Below are positions 16,067 to 25,111 of a DNA stretch of 34,428 nucleotides, piece after piece. The stretch is taken from NCBI RefSeq assembly GCF_002086635.1, contig NZ_MVHD01000055.1:1-34428 (forward strand), in the 5' to 3' direction. Below the pieces are notes generated by a model that did not search any database, was not told where the DNA came from, and worked only from the letters and a program-made list of their open reading frames with translations. Position numbers and translations under genes: made by a program. Source of the DNA: Mycobacterium alsense. Its GTDB lineage: Bacteria > Actinomycetota > Actinomycetes > Mycobacteriales > Mycobacteriaceae. Each line of letters starts with the position of its first letter. Positions within the stretch are counted from its first letter, which is position 1.

Positions 16067-17848
16067 ATGAGTGACACGACCGCGGATTCGCGGGAGGGTT
16101 CACAGTTCGGGCCGTATCGGCTACGGCGGCTGGTGGGTCGCGGCGGCATGGGCGACGTCTACGAGGCCGAGGACACCGTGCGGGAACGGATCGTGGCGCT
16201 CAAGCTGATGTCGCAGGCGCTCTCCAGCGATCCGGTGTTTCGCTCCCGCATGCAGCGCGAGGCCCGCACGGCGGGGCGCCTGCAGGAACCCCACGTCGTG
16301 CCGATCCACGACTTCGGCGAGATCGACGGGCAGCTCTACGTCGACATGCGCCTGATCGACGGCAAGAACCTGGCGGCCATGCTGAGCCGGTTTGGGCCGC
16401 TGGCCCCGCCGCGGGCGGTGGCGATCGTGCGCCAGATCGGCTCGGCGCTCGACGCCGCGCACGCCGCGGGCGTCATGCACCGCGACGTCAAACCGGAAAA
16501 CATCCTCGTCAGCGCCGACGATTTCGCGTATCTCGTCGACTTCGGGATCGCCAGCGCGACGTCCGACGAGAAGCTGACGCAGTTCGGCACGACCGTGGGC
16601 ACGGTCAAATACATGGCCCCGGAACGGTTCAGCGAAGGCGAGGTGACCTATCGGGCCGACATCTACGCCCTCGCCTGCGTGCTCTACGAGTGCCTGACGG
16701 GATCACCGCCGTACACGGGCGACACCATCGGCGTGATGGGGGCCCACCTCAACCAGGCGATCCCGCGCCCGAGCGCCGCGCGCCCCAGCATCCCGCCGGC
16801 CTTTGACGGGGTCATCGCCCGCGGCATGGCCAAGAATCCCGCGGACCGCTACGCGACCTGCGGCGACCTGTCGGCCGCCGCCTACGCCGCGCTCGCCACG
16901 CCCGATCAGGACCGCGCCACCGACATCTTGGAGCGCAGCCAGGTGGCCAAGCTGCCGGCCGCGTTCGTTGGCCAGGCGCCCGGAGGACGTGTCCCGACGC
17001 CGCCGGTCATGACCCACCAGACACCGCCCACGGGTCCGGCGTGGGCCCCGCCGCAGCCGACGGGGTGGCCCGGCGCCCCCGGTTGGGGCACCGGCGATGT
17101 GGGCAGCATGGGCGCGCCGCTGTGGGGGCCGCCGCCGCGGCCCAGCCGCAAGCCCTGGCTGTGGGCGGGCGCCGCGGCGGCCGTCGTGGCGGCGGTGGTG
17201 GGCGGGCTGGCCGTCGTCGCCGCGCACCCGTGGCAGTCCTCCCCGCCGAACCCCACTCCGACGGCGGCGCCGCCCCCGCCGGACGCGGTCGAGCTGCGGG
17301 TCCTCGATGACGGTGTGTCCGTGGGCAGCTCGGTGGCGCCGGTGACGATCGACATCTTCAACGAGCCCATCTGCCCGCCGTGCGGCAGCTTCATCCGGTC
17401 GAACGCCGCCGACATCGACAGCGCGGTGAACAACAAGAAGCTGGCGGTGCGCTACCACCTGCTGAATTTCCTCGACGACAAGTCGCACAGCAAGACCTAC
17501 TCGACCCGCGCGGTGGCGGCGACATATTGCGTTGCGGCGCAAAATAACCCGAAGCTCTACACCAGCTTCTACTCGGGTTTGTTCGCCAGCAATTTCCAGC
17601 CCGGCGAGGACGCCCCCGAGGACCGCACCGACGGCGAGTTGGCGCAGCTGGCCAAGACCGTGGGCGCGGAGGCCAGCGTGATCGACTGCATCAAGGGCCG
17701 CGACGACCTCGGCACCGCCAGGACCAAGGCGGCGGCCGGCGACACGACGCTGGCGGGCCTCAACGCCAACGGCACGCCGTTCGTGTGGAACGGGACCGAG
17801 TCGGTCAACTACCAGGACCCGACCTGGCTCACCAAACTGATCGGGTAG
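16067..17848 (+). CDS. pknE: Receptor Ser/Thr kinase PknE with DsbA/DsbG-like outer domain
   Basis: The product has 593 residues, slightly longer than M. tuberculosis PknE (566). Kinase domain about 15-280: K46, HRDVKPEN with D140, DFG with D158, and activation loop with T171, T175, T176 and T179. A Pro/Trp-rich linker precedes one membrane helix (about 363-387). The outer domain (about 408-593) is thioredoxin-like, with CPPC at 436-439 in FNEPICPPCGSF and a later cis-Pro-type NGTPFVWNG. PknE is known to respond to redox and nitric-oxide stress; a CxxC in the sensor fits this. ATG 16067 was chosen for the GTGAGGAG upstream and because PknE homologues start this way. It is convergent with the kinase at 17852, 3 bp apart. 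Confidence 0.93.
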   Translation: MSDTTADSREGSQFGPYRLRRLVGRGGMGDVYEAEDTVRERIVALKLMSQALSSDPVFRSRMQREARTAGRLQEPHVVPIHDFGEIDGQLYVDMRLIDGKNLAAMLSRFGPLAPPRAVAIVRQIGSALDAAHAAGVMHRDVKPENILVSADDFAYLVDFGIASATSDEKLTQFGTTVGTVKYMAPERFSEGEVTYRADIYALACVLYECLTGSPPYTGDTIGVMGAHLNQAIPRPSAARPSIPPAFDGVIARGMAKNPADRYATCGDLSAAAYAALATPDQDRATDILERSQVAKLPAAFVGQAPGGRVPTPPVMTHQTPPTGPAWAPPQPTGWPGAPGWGTGDVGSMGAPLWGPPPRPSRKPWLWAGAAAAVVAAVVGGLAVVAAHPWQSSPPNPTPTAAPPPPDAVELRVLDDGVSVGSSVAPVTIDIFNEPICPPCGSFIRSNAADIDSAVNNKKLAVRYHLLNFLDDKSHSKTYSTRAVAATYCVAAQNNPKLYTSFYSGLFASNFQPGEDAPEDRTDGELAQLAKTVGAEASVIDCIKGRDDLGTARTKAAAGDTTLAGLNANGTPFVWNGTESVNYQDPTWLTKLIG

Positions 17849-17851
17849 GGG

Positions 17852-19768
17852 TCAGTCGCCCAGGCGTGCGAACGTGATGTCGACGTCGGTGCTCGTGCAG
17901 GGGGACGGCGGCCCCGTCACGTCCTCGTGGCCGCGACCGCTGATCAGCGTGACCGGATCCTGCGGCGGCTGCGGCAGCGGGAAATGCGCGGTGATCTTCA
18001 CGTGTTCCATGGCCCCGCCCTTCGAGCACCGCATGTCGAATTCCCGTTCGTAGACCCAGTTTCCGTCGCCGAACACCAGCGCCATGGCCGACGCCGGCGG
18101 CCTGTGGAAGAAGGTCATGCACCGATCGCCGGTGCGCAGGCAGTCCGTACGGACCTCGAAGTCGTTCTGCTCGCGGTAGCCGTTCGGCTGCTTGCCCGTT
18201 TCCCGGTAGCGGCCGTGCACCGCCTCGGCCGGTGACACCGCCCGCGGCGCCAGGTTGTTCGGGTCGGCCACGCTGGCGAGGTCGACGTCGCCGGTGCGGG
18301 TGAAGGTCACGCTTCGCTTGTTCGCGCAGCCTTTGGCCATGATCTCGGTGGCCTCGCCGGTGAGAGAGCCGTCGGGACGCGGCTGCAGCGTGAACGTTTC
18401 CCAGATTTCGCCCTGGGCGTTGTTGCACGTGCTCGAGCCGGCGCTGACGGCCACCCAGTTGTCGCCAACCTTGTCGAGCACCATGGTGGGCACCTGCATG
18501 GTTTCGCCGGTGAGCCGCGTCGCGGTCGCCACGCAACCCGTCGGGCGGCACACCGAGCTGACGCCCCAGGTTTCCGTCGTTGGTGCCGCGCCCGGCGGCG
18601 GCATCCCCTCGATGCTGGCAATGCGGGCGAACTCCGCGCGGTAGACGCCGGTGAACGGCCCGGTGTTGGGCGGTGGCGCCGCGGGCTGCGGCGCGGCGGT
18701 GGGCGCGGCGCCGGTCGCCGGGTGGTGGCCTCGGGTGAGCCGCTCCCCCGCCACGACACCGGCGGCGATCAGCACCGCGACGGCCGCCAGGGCCGGAACG
18801 AGGACGGCGCGGCGCCGGGTCGGCCGTTTCTTGGGTTGCCGCGGCACGGTGGGCGCGGCCACGTCGAACGAGGGCCGGGTGATATCGCCGTCCGGGCCGC
18901 GCGGAATCTGGCCGGCGTAGGCGTAACCCGGTGCCTGCCGTCCGCCGAGGCGGGCGGCGAACTCGCCGCAGCTGCCGAACCGCTGCGCGGGTTCCTTGGC
19001 CATCGCGGTGGCGAACACGGCGTCCAGCGCGGCCAATTCCGGGCGCCGCGCACCGATCGAGGGTGGCGGGGCCTCGACGTGCTGACCGATCACCACGGCC
19101 GGATTGGGACCCACATACGGTTGCGCGCCGGTGAGGAGGTGAAATGCGGTGCAGGCCAACGCATACTGGTCGGCGCGCCCGTCGATCGGCTCCCCCTTGA
19201 GCTGCTCGGGCGCCGCGTAGGCCGCCGTGCCCACCGTCATGTTGGTGGCGGTCAGCCCCGTGGCGTCGTCGATGCGGCGCGCGATGCCGAAATCGGCCAG
19301 GAAGGCGCGTCTGGCCTGGCCATCGGGATCGGTCAGCAAGATGTTGGCCGGCTTGACGTCGCGGTGCAGCAGCCCCCGGTGGTGCGCGTAGTCCAGGGCC
19401 GAGGCGACCGCGCCGACGATCGGCACCACCTCGTCGAGGGGCATTCCGCCCGGGTAGTTTTCGCCCACCAGCCGGCCCACATCGGTGCCGGGCACGTAGG
19501 CCATCGAGATCCAGAACCGCCCGCGCTCTTCGCCGCGGTCGTGCACCCGCACGATGTTGGGATGTGAAAGCCCGGCCGCCAGGTCGGCCTCGCGCACGAA
19601 GCGGGCCCCGAACTCCGCGTCGGCGGTCAATTCGGGCGGCAGCACCTTGAGTGCGTCCTCGCGCGGCAACCGCGGATGCGCCGCGAGGTACACCTGGCCC
19701 ATGCCGCCGGAGCCCAGCAGCCGCAGGATCGTGTATCCCGCGAACACCTGGCCGACCTCCATCAACAT
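17852..19768 (-). CDS. PknF-like receptor Ser/Thr kinase with twin four-cysteine ectodomain (copy 3)
   Basis: The product has 638 residues. Kinase domain about 9-275, intact: K41, HRDVKPAN D137, DFG D159, activation loop with T173, T175 and T178. The linker is longer than in the sisters, and the membrane helix lies near 321-341. The outer domain holds half A (about 370-494; C407, C412, C448, C481) and half B (about 517-638; C543, C550, C581, C624). Both halves start with a (T/H)G-x-YR motif and end in a T-F-x-R-x-GD motif, so they look like a tandem duplication. ATG 19768 was preferred to an upstream in-frame ATG (19840), because homology to the other two begins at EVGQVFAGY. A short direct-repeat element lies about 95-115 bp upstream. 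Confidence 0.9.
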   Translation of the reverse strand: MLMEVGQVFAGYTILRLLGSGGMGQVYLAAHPRLPREDALKVLPPELTADAEFGARFVREADLAAGLSHPNIVRVHDRGEERGRFWISMAYVPGTDVGRLVGENYPGGMPLDEVVPIVGAVASALDYAHHRGLLHRDVKPANILLTDPDGQARRAFLADFGIARRIDDATGLTATNMTVGTAAYAAPEQLKGEPIDGRADQYALACTAFHLLTGAQPYVGPNPAVVIGQHVEAPPPSIGARRPELAALDAVFATAMAKEPAQRFGSCGEFAARLGGRQAPGYAYAGQIPRGPDGDITRPSFDVAAPTVPRQPKKRPTRRRAVLVPALAAVAVLIAAGVVAGERLTRGHHPATGAAPTAAPQPAAPPPNTGPFTGVYRAEFARIASIEGMPPPGAAPTTETWGVSSVCRPTGCVATATRLTGETMQVPTMVLDKVGDNWVAVSAGSSTCNNAQGEIWETFTLQPRPDGSLTGEATEIMAKGCANKRSVTFTRTGDVDLASVADPNNLAPRAVSPAEAVHGRYRETGKQPNGYREQNDFEVRTDCLRTGDRCMTFFHRPPASAMALVFGDGNWVYEREFDMRCSKGGAMEHVKITAHFPLPQPPQDPVTLISGRGHEDVTGPPSPCTSTDVDITFARLGD

Positions 19769-19860
19769 GGCCGAATCGTATGTCGTGTCTTCTTTCGGCA
19801 CTTCGGGTCCTTTCCGCTGGTCGCAGAAAGGTTGGCGCACGGTGCTTGCCGGACGTTGGT

Positions 19861-19883
19861 GAAGTCCTTGCGGAATTCTTGCG
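19861..19883. promoter_or_regulatory. Copy A of a shared direct-repeat element
   Basis: Two CTTGCG cores (19867-19872 and 19878-19883) lie 11 bp apart, preceded by GAAGT and linked by GAATT. It sits in the gap between the kinase start (19768) and the MFS stop. The same 23-bp arrangement, with two differences, occurs at 27487-27509. An 11-bp period is typical of OmpR/PhoB-type response-regulator sites; the binder is unknown. Confidence 0.45.
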
Positions 19884-19901
19884 CCGGCTCCGCCGGCCGG
19901 A

Positions 19902-21374
19902 CTATTCGGGTTGGTCCGCGCGCTCGGCGTCGGCCACCGTCAAGGGCAACGCCAACTCCTCCAGCGGGCGCCGCTCCGCCGCGACGCCGAGCCACAATTC
20001 GACCAGCCCCGCCGCGGCCATCACCGCCGCCCCGATCAGGAACGACCAGACCACCTGGCCGCGCTCTCCGGAATTGATCAACTGCCCGAACAGCAGCGGG
20101 CCGGTGATGCCGCCGATCGCGGTGCCCACCGCGTAGAAGAACGCGATGGCCAGGGCCCGCGTCTCCATCGGGAAGATCTCGCTGACCGTCAGATACGCCG
20201 CGCTCGCGCCCGCCGACGCCAGGAAGAAGGCCACCGCCAACACGGCGATGAACGTCCAGGCGCCGCCCGTCTCGGTCACGAACAACACCGCGAGGACGAC
20301 GGCGACGACGGCCGAGCCGATGTACGTCGTGGCGATCATGGGTTTGCGGCCGACGGTGTCGAACAGGTGCCCGAGCGCCAGCGGGCCGACGAAGTTGCTC
20401 AACGCCCACAGGATGAAGAACAGCGGCACCGTACCGGATGGGACCCCGTAGAAGCCGCTGAGCAGCGTCCCCAGGTTGAACGTGACGCCGTTGTAGAGGA
20501 ACGCCTGCCCGATGAACAGCGAAAGGCCAAGGACCGCGCGGCGCGGGTACAGCGTGAACGCCACCCTGGCGATCTCGCGGAACGAAATCGTCTCGCGCTG
20601 GCGGACTTTGAGTGGCCGGCCGTCGGGCTCGGCCAGGGATTCGCCGGTGTCGCGCCGCACCTCGGCCTCGATGTCGCCGACGATCCGCTCGGCTTCCTGC
20701 GCGCGCCCGTGAATGAACAACCAGCGGGGGCTTTCGGGGACGTTGCGCCGCACCAGCAGGACGAAGATGCCGAAGATGGCGCCGATGCCGAACGCGAGCC
20801 GCCAACCGATGTTCGCCGGGAAATTCGACGTGTCCAGGAGCACCAGGGCACCGGCGGCTCCCGCGGCCGAACCCAGCCAGTAGGTCCCGTTGATCACCAG
20901 GTCCACCCGGCCGCGCAACCGCGCGGGGATCAACTCGTCGATCGCGGAGTTGATCGCGGCGTATTCGCCGCCGATCCCCGAACCGGTGAGGAACCGCGCG
21001 ATGAAGAAATACCACGGCGCGAAGGCGAATGCCGTTGCGACGGTGGCGGCCAGGTACACCGCGAGGGTCAGGATGAACAGGTTGCGCCGGCCGAAGCGGT
21101 CGGTCAGATGCCCGAAGAACAACGCGCCCAGGCACGCCCCGGCGATGTAGAACGCCGCCGCCGTCCCGATCTGCGCGGCGTCGAGCGCGATGCCGCTGCC
21201 CTTCTCGGTGAGGCGCGACGACACGTTGCCGACCATGGTGACCTCGAGCCCGTCGAGGATCCAGACGCCGCCCAGACCGACGACGACCCGCCAGTGAAAC
21301 TTCGACCAGGGCAACCGGTCCAGGCGCGCCGGCACCTGGGTGCTGATGGTGCCGGTTTGCACGCCCTCGCCCAT
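19902..21374 (-). CDS. MFS transporter, sugar-porter-like
   Basis: The product has 490 residues with about 12 membrane helices and a central cytoplasmic loop (about 210-260). GHLTDRFGRRNLF after helix 2 and GHLFDTVGRKPM in the second half are the paired D-R-x-G-R-[RK] loop motifs of the family. RFLTGSGIGGEYAAINSAIDE in helix 4 and VPESPRWLF after helix 6 are typical of sugar-porter/metabolite:H+ symporters. The start is immediately next to the stop of the GNAT/ATP-grasp gene (no gap), so it is in the same operon. That context suggests transport of NAGGN, a precursor or another compatible solute, but substrate and direction are inference. Confidence 0.88.
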   Translation of the reverse strand: MGEGVQTGTISTQVPARLDRLPWSKFHWRVVVGLGGVWILDGLEVTMVGNVSSRLTEKGSGIALDAAQIGTAAAFYIAGACLGALFFGHLTDRFGRRNLFILTLAVYLAATVATAFAFAPWYFFIARFLTGSGIGGEYAAINSAIDELIPARLRGRVDLVINGTYWLGSAAGAAGALVLLDTSNFPANIGWRLAFGIGAIFGIFVLLVRRNVPESPRWLFIHGRAQEAERIVGDIEAEVRRDTGESLAEPDGRPLKVRQRETISFREIARVAFTLYPRRAVLGLSLFIGQAFLYNGVTFNLGTLLSGFYGVPSGTVPLFFILWALSNFVGPLALGHLFDTVGRKPMIATTYIGSAVVAVVLAVLFVTETGGAWTFIAVLAVAFFLASAGASAAYLTVSEIFPMETRALAIAFFYAVGTAIGGITGPLLFGQLINSGERGQVVWSFLIGAAVMAAAGLVELWLGVAAERRPLEELALPLTVADAERADQPE

Positions 21375-23162
21375 CTAGCGCGCCTCCTCGGGAGTCCAGG
21401 CCAGCGGCTGGCCCGGATGACCGGGGAACAGGTAGTCGATGAAAGCCGCTGCGGTGGGCTGTGGTTCGTGGTTGGCCAGCCCGGGCCGTTCGTTGGCCTC
21501 GATGAAGACATACTCGGCGCCGGTGACGTCGGGCACCAGCAGGTCGATGCCCGTGACGGGGATGCCGATCGCCTCGGCCGCGGTCACCGCGACCCGGCAC
21601 AGCTCCTGGTTGACGATGGCGGTGACGTCGTGGATGGTGCCGCCCTGGTGCAGGTTGGCGGTGCGGCGCACACGCAGCCGGGTCCCCTGGGGCAGCACGT
21701 CATCCAGCGTCCAGCCCGCCTCGGCGACCGTCGCCTCGGTGAGGTCGTCGATCGGGATCTTGGACTCACCGCCGGTGGCCGCGGAGCGCCGCCGGCTCTC
21801 CGCGGCGATCAGGTCCCGCACGGTGTGCTCCCCGGTGCCGATGATCTCCGGCGGCATCCGCAACGCGGCGGCCACGACGCGACCGTCGATGACCACCAGC
21901 CGCAGGTCGTCGCCCTGCACCCGCTGCTCGATCAGCACATCCGGGTATTCCTTGCGCGCTCGCGCCAGCGCGGCGCCGAGGTCGTCGGGGCCGTTGTCGG
22001 CGGTCACGCCGACGGTGATGCCCTTGCCCTGCTCCCCGCGGGTGGGTTTGACGACGACCTCGCCGACCTCGGTCAGGAAGTTGTAGTCGCCGTCGTCGAA
22101 GGTGGCCAGCCGGGCGCGGGGCACCTTGATGCCCGCCTCCGACACCAGGCGTCGCGTCAGGCGCTTGTCGTCGCAGCGGCACATCGCAACCGCCGAGGTG
22201 TATTCCGACAGCGACTCGCGCGTGATCACGCTCCGGCCGCCGTGGGACAGGCGCATCTCGCCCGTCTCGGCGTCGAGAACCTCGACCCAGATGCCGCGGC
22301 GCAAGGCTTCGTCGGCGATGATCCGCGCGTAGGGGTTGAGGTCGTCGATCGTCTCCGGCGGCGGGCTGAACAGCGGCTCGTTGATCGCGTTCTTTCGTTT
22401 GATCGCCAGCACCGGCACGCGGCGGAAGCCCAACTTTTCGTACAGGCCGATGGCGGCGGCGTTGTCGTGCGCCACCGACAGGTCCATGTAGGCGCGGCCC
22501 GCGTCGCGGAACTGCTCGGCCAGTGCCCGGGTGAGGGCGGCACCGATCCCTGGGAGTCCGGCCCCCGGGTCGACGGCGAGGGTCCACAGGCTCGACCCCT
22601 GCTCGGGATCGGAGAACAGCAACTCGTGGTCGACGCCGGTTACGGTGCCCACGACGGCGCCGTCGGTGTCGCGCACCGCCAGCAGGTAGGTCACCGCCGG
22701 GACGTTGAGGTGGTTGTTCCAGATCACGTCGACACCGGCCGGGACCATGCCGCAGCGCACATAGACGCGGTTCATCGCGTCGGCGTCGATCGGGTCGTTG
22801 AGGGTGCGCACGGTCACGCCGTGCGCCGCCGGCGAAAAGGCTTCGGGCGTCAGGGAATCGGTGAAGCGCAGCCGGTAGGTGTGGCTGGGGTCGATGAACA
22901 GCTCGGTCGGCGCCTCGGCGACCACGACGTGGGATTCGCGGGCATAGATGCATATGTCACGCCGGCCCGGCTCCTCCCGGCGCAGCGCCTCGACCAGCTC
23001 ATGGGCGTCGGCGAATGTCTGGCCGAAAATCAGTCGGCCCCAACCCAATTCGAGCTCGACGTCCTTGGCCATCGCTTCGACCAGCTCCGGTGGTGAGGCG
23101 TCGTGCAGACCCAGCGTGATGGCCTCGGTGTGGTCCTCCGAAGGATGGTCCATGACGGTCAT
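21375..23162 (-). CDS. ngg: N-acetylglutaminylglutamine synthetase (GNAT + ATP-grasp)
   Basis: The product has 595 residues. After an N-terminal region (1-115), a GNAT acetyltransferase domain occupies about 116-257, with the acetyl-CoA loop VDPGAGLPGIGAAL. An ATP-grasp ligase domain follows (about 280-590), with VVKPTRGEQGKG as the nucleotide loop and FIEANERPGLANHEP near the end, where the acidic metal ligands sit. This fusion is characteristic of the enzyme that acetylates glutamine and joins a second glutamine in synthesis of the osmolyte N-acetylglutaminylglutamine amide. ATG 23162 overlaps the stop of the upstream amidotransferase (ATGA), indicating coupling. The upstream in-frame start at 23198 would lie inside that gene. 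Confidence 0.87.
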   Translation of the reverse strand: MTVMDHPSEDHTEAITLGLHDASPPELVEAMAKDVELELGWGRLIFGQTFADAHELVEALRREEPGRRDICIYARESHVVVAEAPTELFIDPSHTYRLRFTDSLTPEAFSPAAHGVTVRTLNDPIDADAMNRVYVRCGMVPAGVDVIWNNHLNVPAVTYLLAVRDTDGAVVGTVTGVDHELLFSDPEQGSSLWTLAVDPGAGLPGIGAALTRALAEQFRDAGRAYMDLSVAHDNAAAIGLYEKLGFRRVPVLAIKRKNAINEPLFSPPPETIDDLNPYARIIADEALRRGIWVEVLDAETGEMRLSHGGRSVITRESLSEYTSAVAMCRCDDKRLTRRLVSEAGIKVPRARLATFDDGDYNFLTEVGEVVVKPTRGEQGKGITVGVTADNGPDDLGAALARARKEYPDVLIEQRVQGDDLRLVVIDGRVVAAALRMPPEIIGTGEHTVRDLIAAESRRRSAATGGESKIPIDDLTEATVAEAGWTLDDVLPQGTRLRVRRTANLHQGGTIHDVTAIVNQELCRVAVTAAEAIGIPVTGIDLLVPDVTGAEYVFIEANERPGLANHEPQPTAAAFIDYLFPGHPGQPLAWTPEEAR

Positions 23163-24964
23163 GCGGCCTGCCCGGTCACGCCGTGACGCTGCAGCCACAG
23201 CTCCAGCAGCGCGATCTGCCAGAGTTCGTTGCCGCGCAGCGGGGTCAGCCGGCCGTTGGGGTCGGCCAGCAGGGCGTCGACGGCGTCGGCGTTGAACAGC
23301 CCCCGCTCCTTGGCGATGGGCGCGTAGAGCGCGTCGCGGACCAGATCGAGGTAGGGCCCCTCGAGGTGGGTGAGCGCGGGAACCGGGAAGTAGCCCTTGG
23401 GGCGATCGATGACCTCCGAGGGAATCACCCGTCGCGCAGCCTGTTTGAGCACGCCCTTACCGTCGTGCGCGGTCTTCAGCCCGGGCGGGCAGGTGGCCGC
23501 CAGCTCGACCAGCTCGTGGTCCAGGAAGGGGACCCGGCCCTCCAAACCCCACGCCATAGTCATGTTGTCTACCCGCTTTACCGGGTCGTCGACCAGCATT
23601 ACGGTCGTGTCGAGCCGGAGTGCGCGGTCGACGCCGGTCTCGGCGCCCGCCCGCGCGAAGTGCTCGGTGACAAACTGCTCGGCGGGGTCGCCCTCGGCGA
23701 GGTAGGCCGGGGCCACGATGGTTCGGACCCCCGCGGCGTCGCGGTCGAAGAAGGCGCCGCGGTATTGGGCGACCGCGCCGGCAAGCGTCGCGGCCGCGGG
23801 CGCGCCCATCGGCGGGTACCAGTGGTAGCCGGCGAACACCTCGTCGGCGCCCTGACCCGACTGCACGACCTTGACGTGGCGCGACACTTCCTGGCTGAGC
23901 AGGTAGAAGGCGACGCAGTCGTGGCTGACCATCGGCTCGCTCATCGCGCCGATCGCGCCGTCCAGCGCGGGCAGCATCCGGTCGGTCCCGATGCGGATCT
24001 GGTGGTGGTCGGTGCCGAAGCGTTCGGCGATGATGTCCGACCAGCGGAACTCGTCGCCCTCGACGCCGCCGGCCGACTCGAAGCCGATGGAGAACGTCGA
24101 AAGGCCGTGCTGGCCGGCCTCGGCGAGGAGCCCGACGATCAGGCTGGAGTCCACCCCGCCGGACAGCAGGCAGCCGACCGGGACGTCGGCGACGAGCCGG
24201 CGTTCCACCGCGACCCGCAGTGCGGACAGCACCGCGTCCTCCCAGTCGCGCTCGCTCCAGTCGGAATGCTCGCTGCGCCTGGTGAAGTCGGGTGTCCAGT
24301 AGGTGGTGTCGACGCGGCGGCCGTCGGGCTCGAGGGCGACCAGGGACCCGGGCGGGATCTTGCGCACGCCGCGCAGGATGGTCAGCGGCGCGGGCACGAC
24401 GGAGTGGAACGTCATGTAGTGGTGCAGTGCGACCGGGTCGATGCGGGTGTCGACCCCGCCGCCGACCAACAGCGCCGGAAGGCTGGACGCGAACCGGATG
24501 CGGTGGCCGTTCTCGGTCAAATACATCGGCTTGATGCCGAGCCGGTCGCGGCCGAGCAGCACGCGGCCGCTGTCGCGCTCGGCGATGGCGAAGGCGAACA
24601 TCCCCTGCAGGTGGCTCACGAAGTCGTCGCCCCAGCGGTGGTAGGCCTTGAGCAGGACCTCGGTGTCGCTGTGCGAGAAGAACCGGTAGCCGCGCCCGGC
24701 GAGCTCGCGCCGCAGCTCCTTGTAGTTGTAGATGCAGCCGTTCCACGCGATCGACAGGCCCAGTTCGGCGTCGAACATCGGCTGGGCGCCGGCTTCGGTC
24801 AGGTCGATGATTTTGAGGCGACGATGACCGAGCGCGACGCGGCCCTGCGACCAGGCGCCCGCCGCGTCCGGTCCCCTGCGTGCCATCACCGCGGCCATCG
24901 CAGACACTGCCGCCACGTCGGGTACACGGTCGTCGAGTCGAACCTCACCGGTGACTCCACACAT
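23159..24964 (-). CDS. Asparagine-synthase-like N-acetylglutaminylglutamine amidotransferase
   Basis: The product has 601 residues. The Ntn-type glutaminase domain starts with MCGVTG, so Cys2 is the nucleophile once Met is removed; RRGPDAAG and WNGCIYNYKELR are class II amidotransferase motifs. The synthetase domain has the PP-loop SGGVDSS at 268-274 and ends with QIALLELWLQRH. Alone it could be AsnB, but it is coupled to the GNAT/ATP-grasp ligase, and this pair makes NAGGN, with the amidotransferase converting the dipeptide C-terminus to an amide. The start was fixed at MCG because the Cys must be second; upstream codons are ignored. A TAGGGT -10-like hexamer lies 7 nt before the ATG on the minus strand, so the transcript may be leaderless. 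Confidence 0.87.
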   Translation of the reverse strand: MCGVTGEVRLDDRVPDVAAVSAMAAVMARRGPDAAGAWSQGRVALGHRRLKIIDLTEAGAQPMFDAELGLSIAWNGCIYNYKELRRELAGRGYRFFSHSDTEVLLKAYHRWGDDFVSHLQGMFAFAIAERDSGRVLLGRDRLGIKPMYLTENGHRIRFASSLPALLVGGGVDTRIDPVALHHYMTFHSVVPAPLTILRGVRKIPPGSLVALEPDGRRVDTTYWTPDFTRRSEHSDWSERDWEDAVLSALRVAVERRLVADVPVGCLLSGGVDSSLIVGLLAEAGQHGLSTFSIGFESAGGVEGDEFRWSDIIAERFGTDHHQIRIGTDRMLPALDGAIGAMSEPMVSHDCVAFYLLSQEVSRHVKVVQSGQGADEVFAGYHWYPPMGAPAAATLAGAVAQYRGAFFDRDAAGVRTIVAPAYLAEGDPAEQFVTEHFARAGAETGVDRALRLDTTVMLVDDPVKRVDNMTMAWGLEGRVPFLDHELVELAATCPPGLKTAHDGKGVLKQAARRVIPSEVIDRPKGYFPVPALTHLEGPYLDLVRDALYAPIAKERGLFNADAVDALLADPNGRLTPLRGNELWQIALLELWLQRHGVTGQAA

Positions 24965-25030
24965 CTCTTCGACCCTACCGGGGCCCGTTCCGGCCGCCGC
25001 CCCGCGGCCGCGCCGGCTGCGCGGATTTCG

Positions 25031-25060
25031 TTTACTGGATAGGGCAACACGGCATATCGT
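25031..25060 (+). promoter_or_regulatory. Possible promoter of the cdsA-like gene
   Basis: TTTACT at 25031-25036 and TATCGT at 25055-25060 are 18 bp apart and match the -35 and -10 patterns moderately (4/6 and TAnnnT). They lie in the divergent gap between the NAGGN operon and the cdsA-like gene, about 50 bp before its ATG. Confidence 0.35.
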
Positions 25061-25090
25061 TTTCTGGACCACAGTTTGCTGGGAGGCCGA

Positions 25091-25111
25091 GTGGACGGGA
25101 CGCCGCGCTGA
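25091..25111 (+). CDS. Six-codon leader ORF coupled to the cdsA-like gene
   Basis: GTG at 25091 follows a strong GGGAGG (25081-25086) and encodes only MDGTPR before TGA at 25109-25111, whose last base is the A of the next ATG (TGATG). The cdsA-like gene has no ribosome-binding site of its own in the right place, so ribosomes finishing this mini-ORF could restart there. It may also be chance. Confidence 0.3.
   Translation: MDGTPR

Noticed and set aside
19911..23096. A plus-strand open frame of 1061 codons opposite the MFS and ngg genes
   Set aside because: It is a mirror of two well-supported genes; the product is Arg/Gly/Asp/His-rich with no domain, as expected from the complementary strand of high-GC coding DNA.
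23159..24964. Amidotransferase considered as housekeeping asparagine synthetase AsnB
   Set aside because: Coupling by overlap to a GNAT/ATP-grasp ligase is specific to NAGGN synthesis; a free AsnB would not need it.
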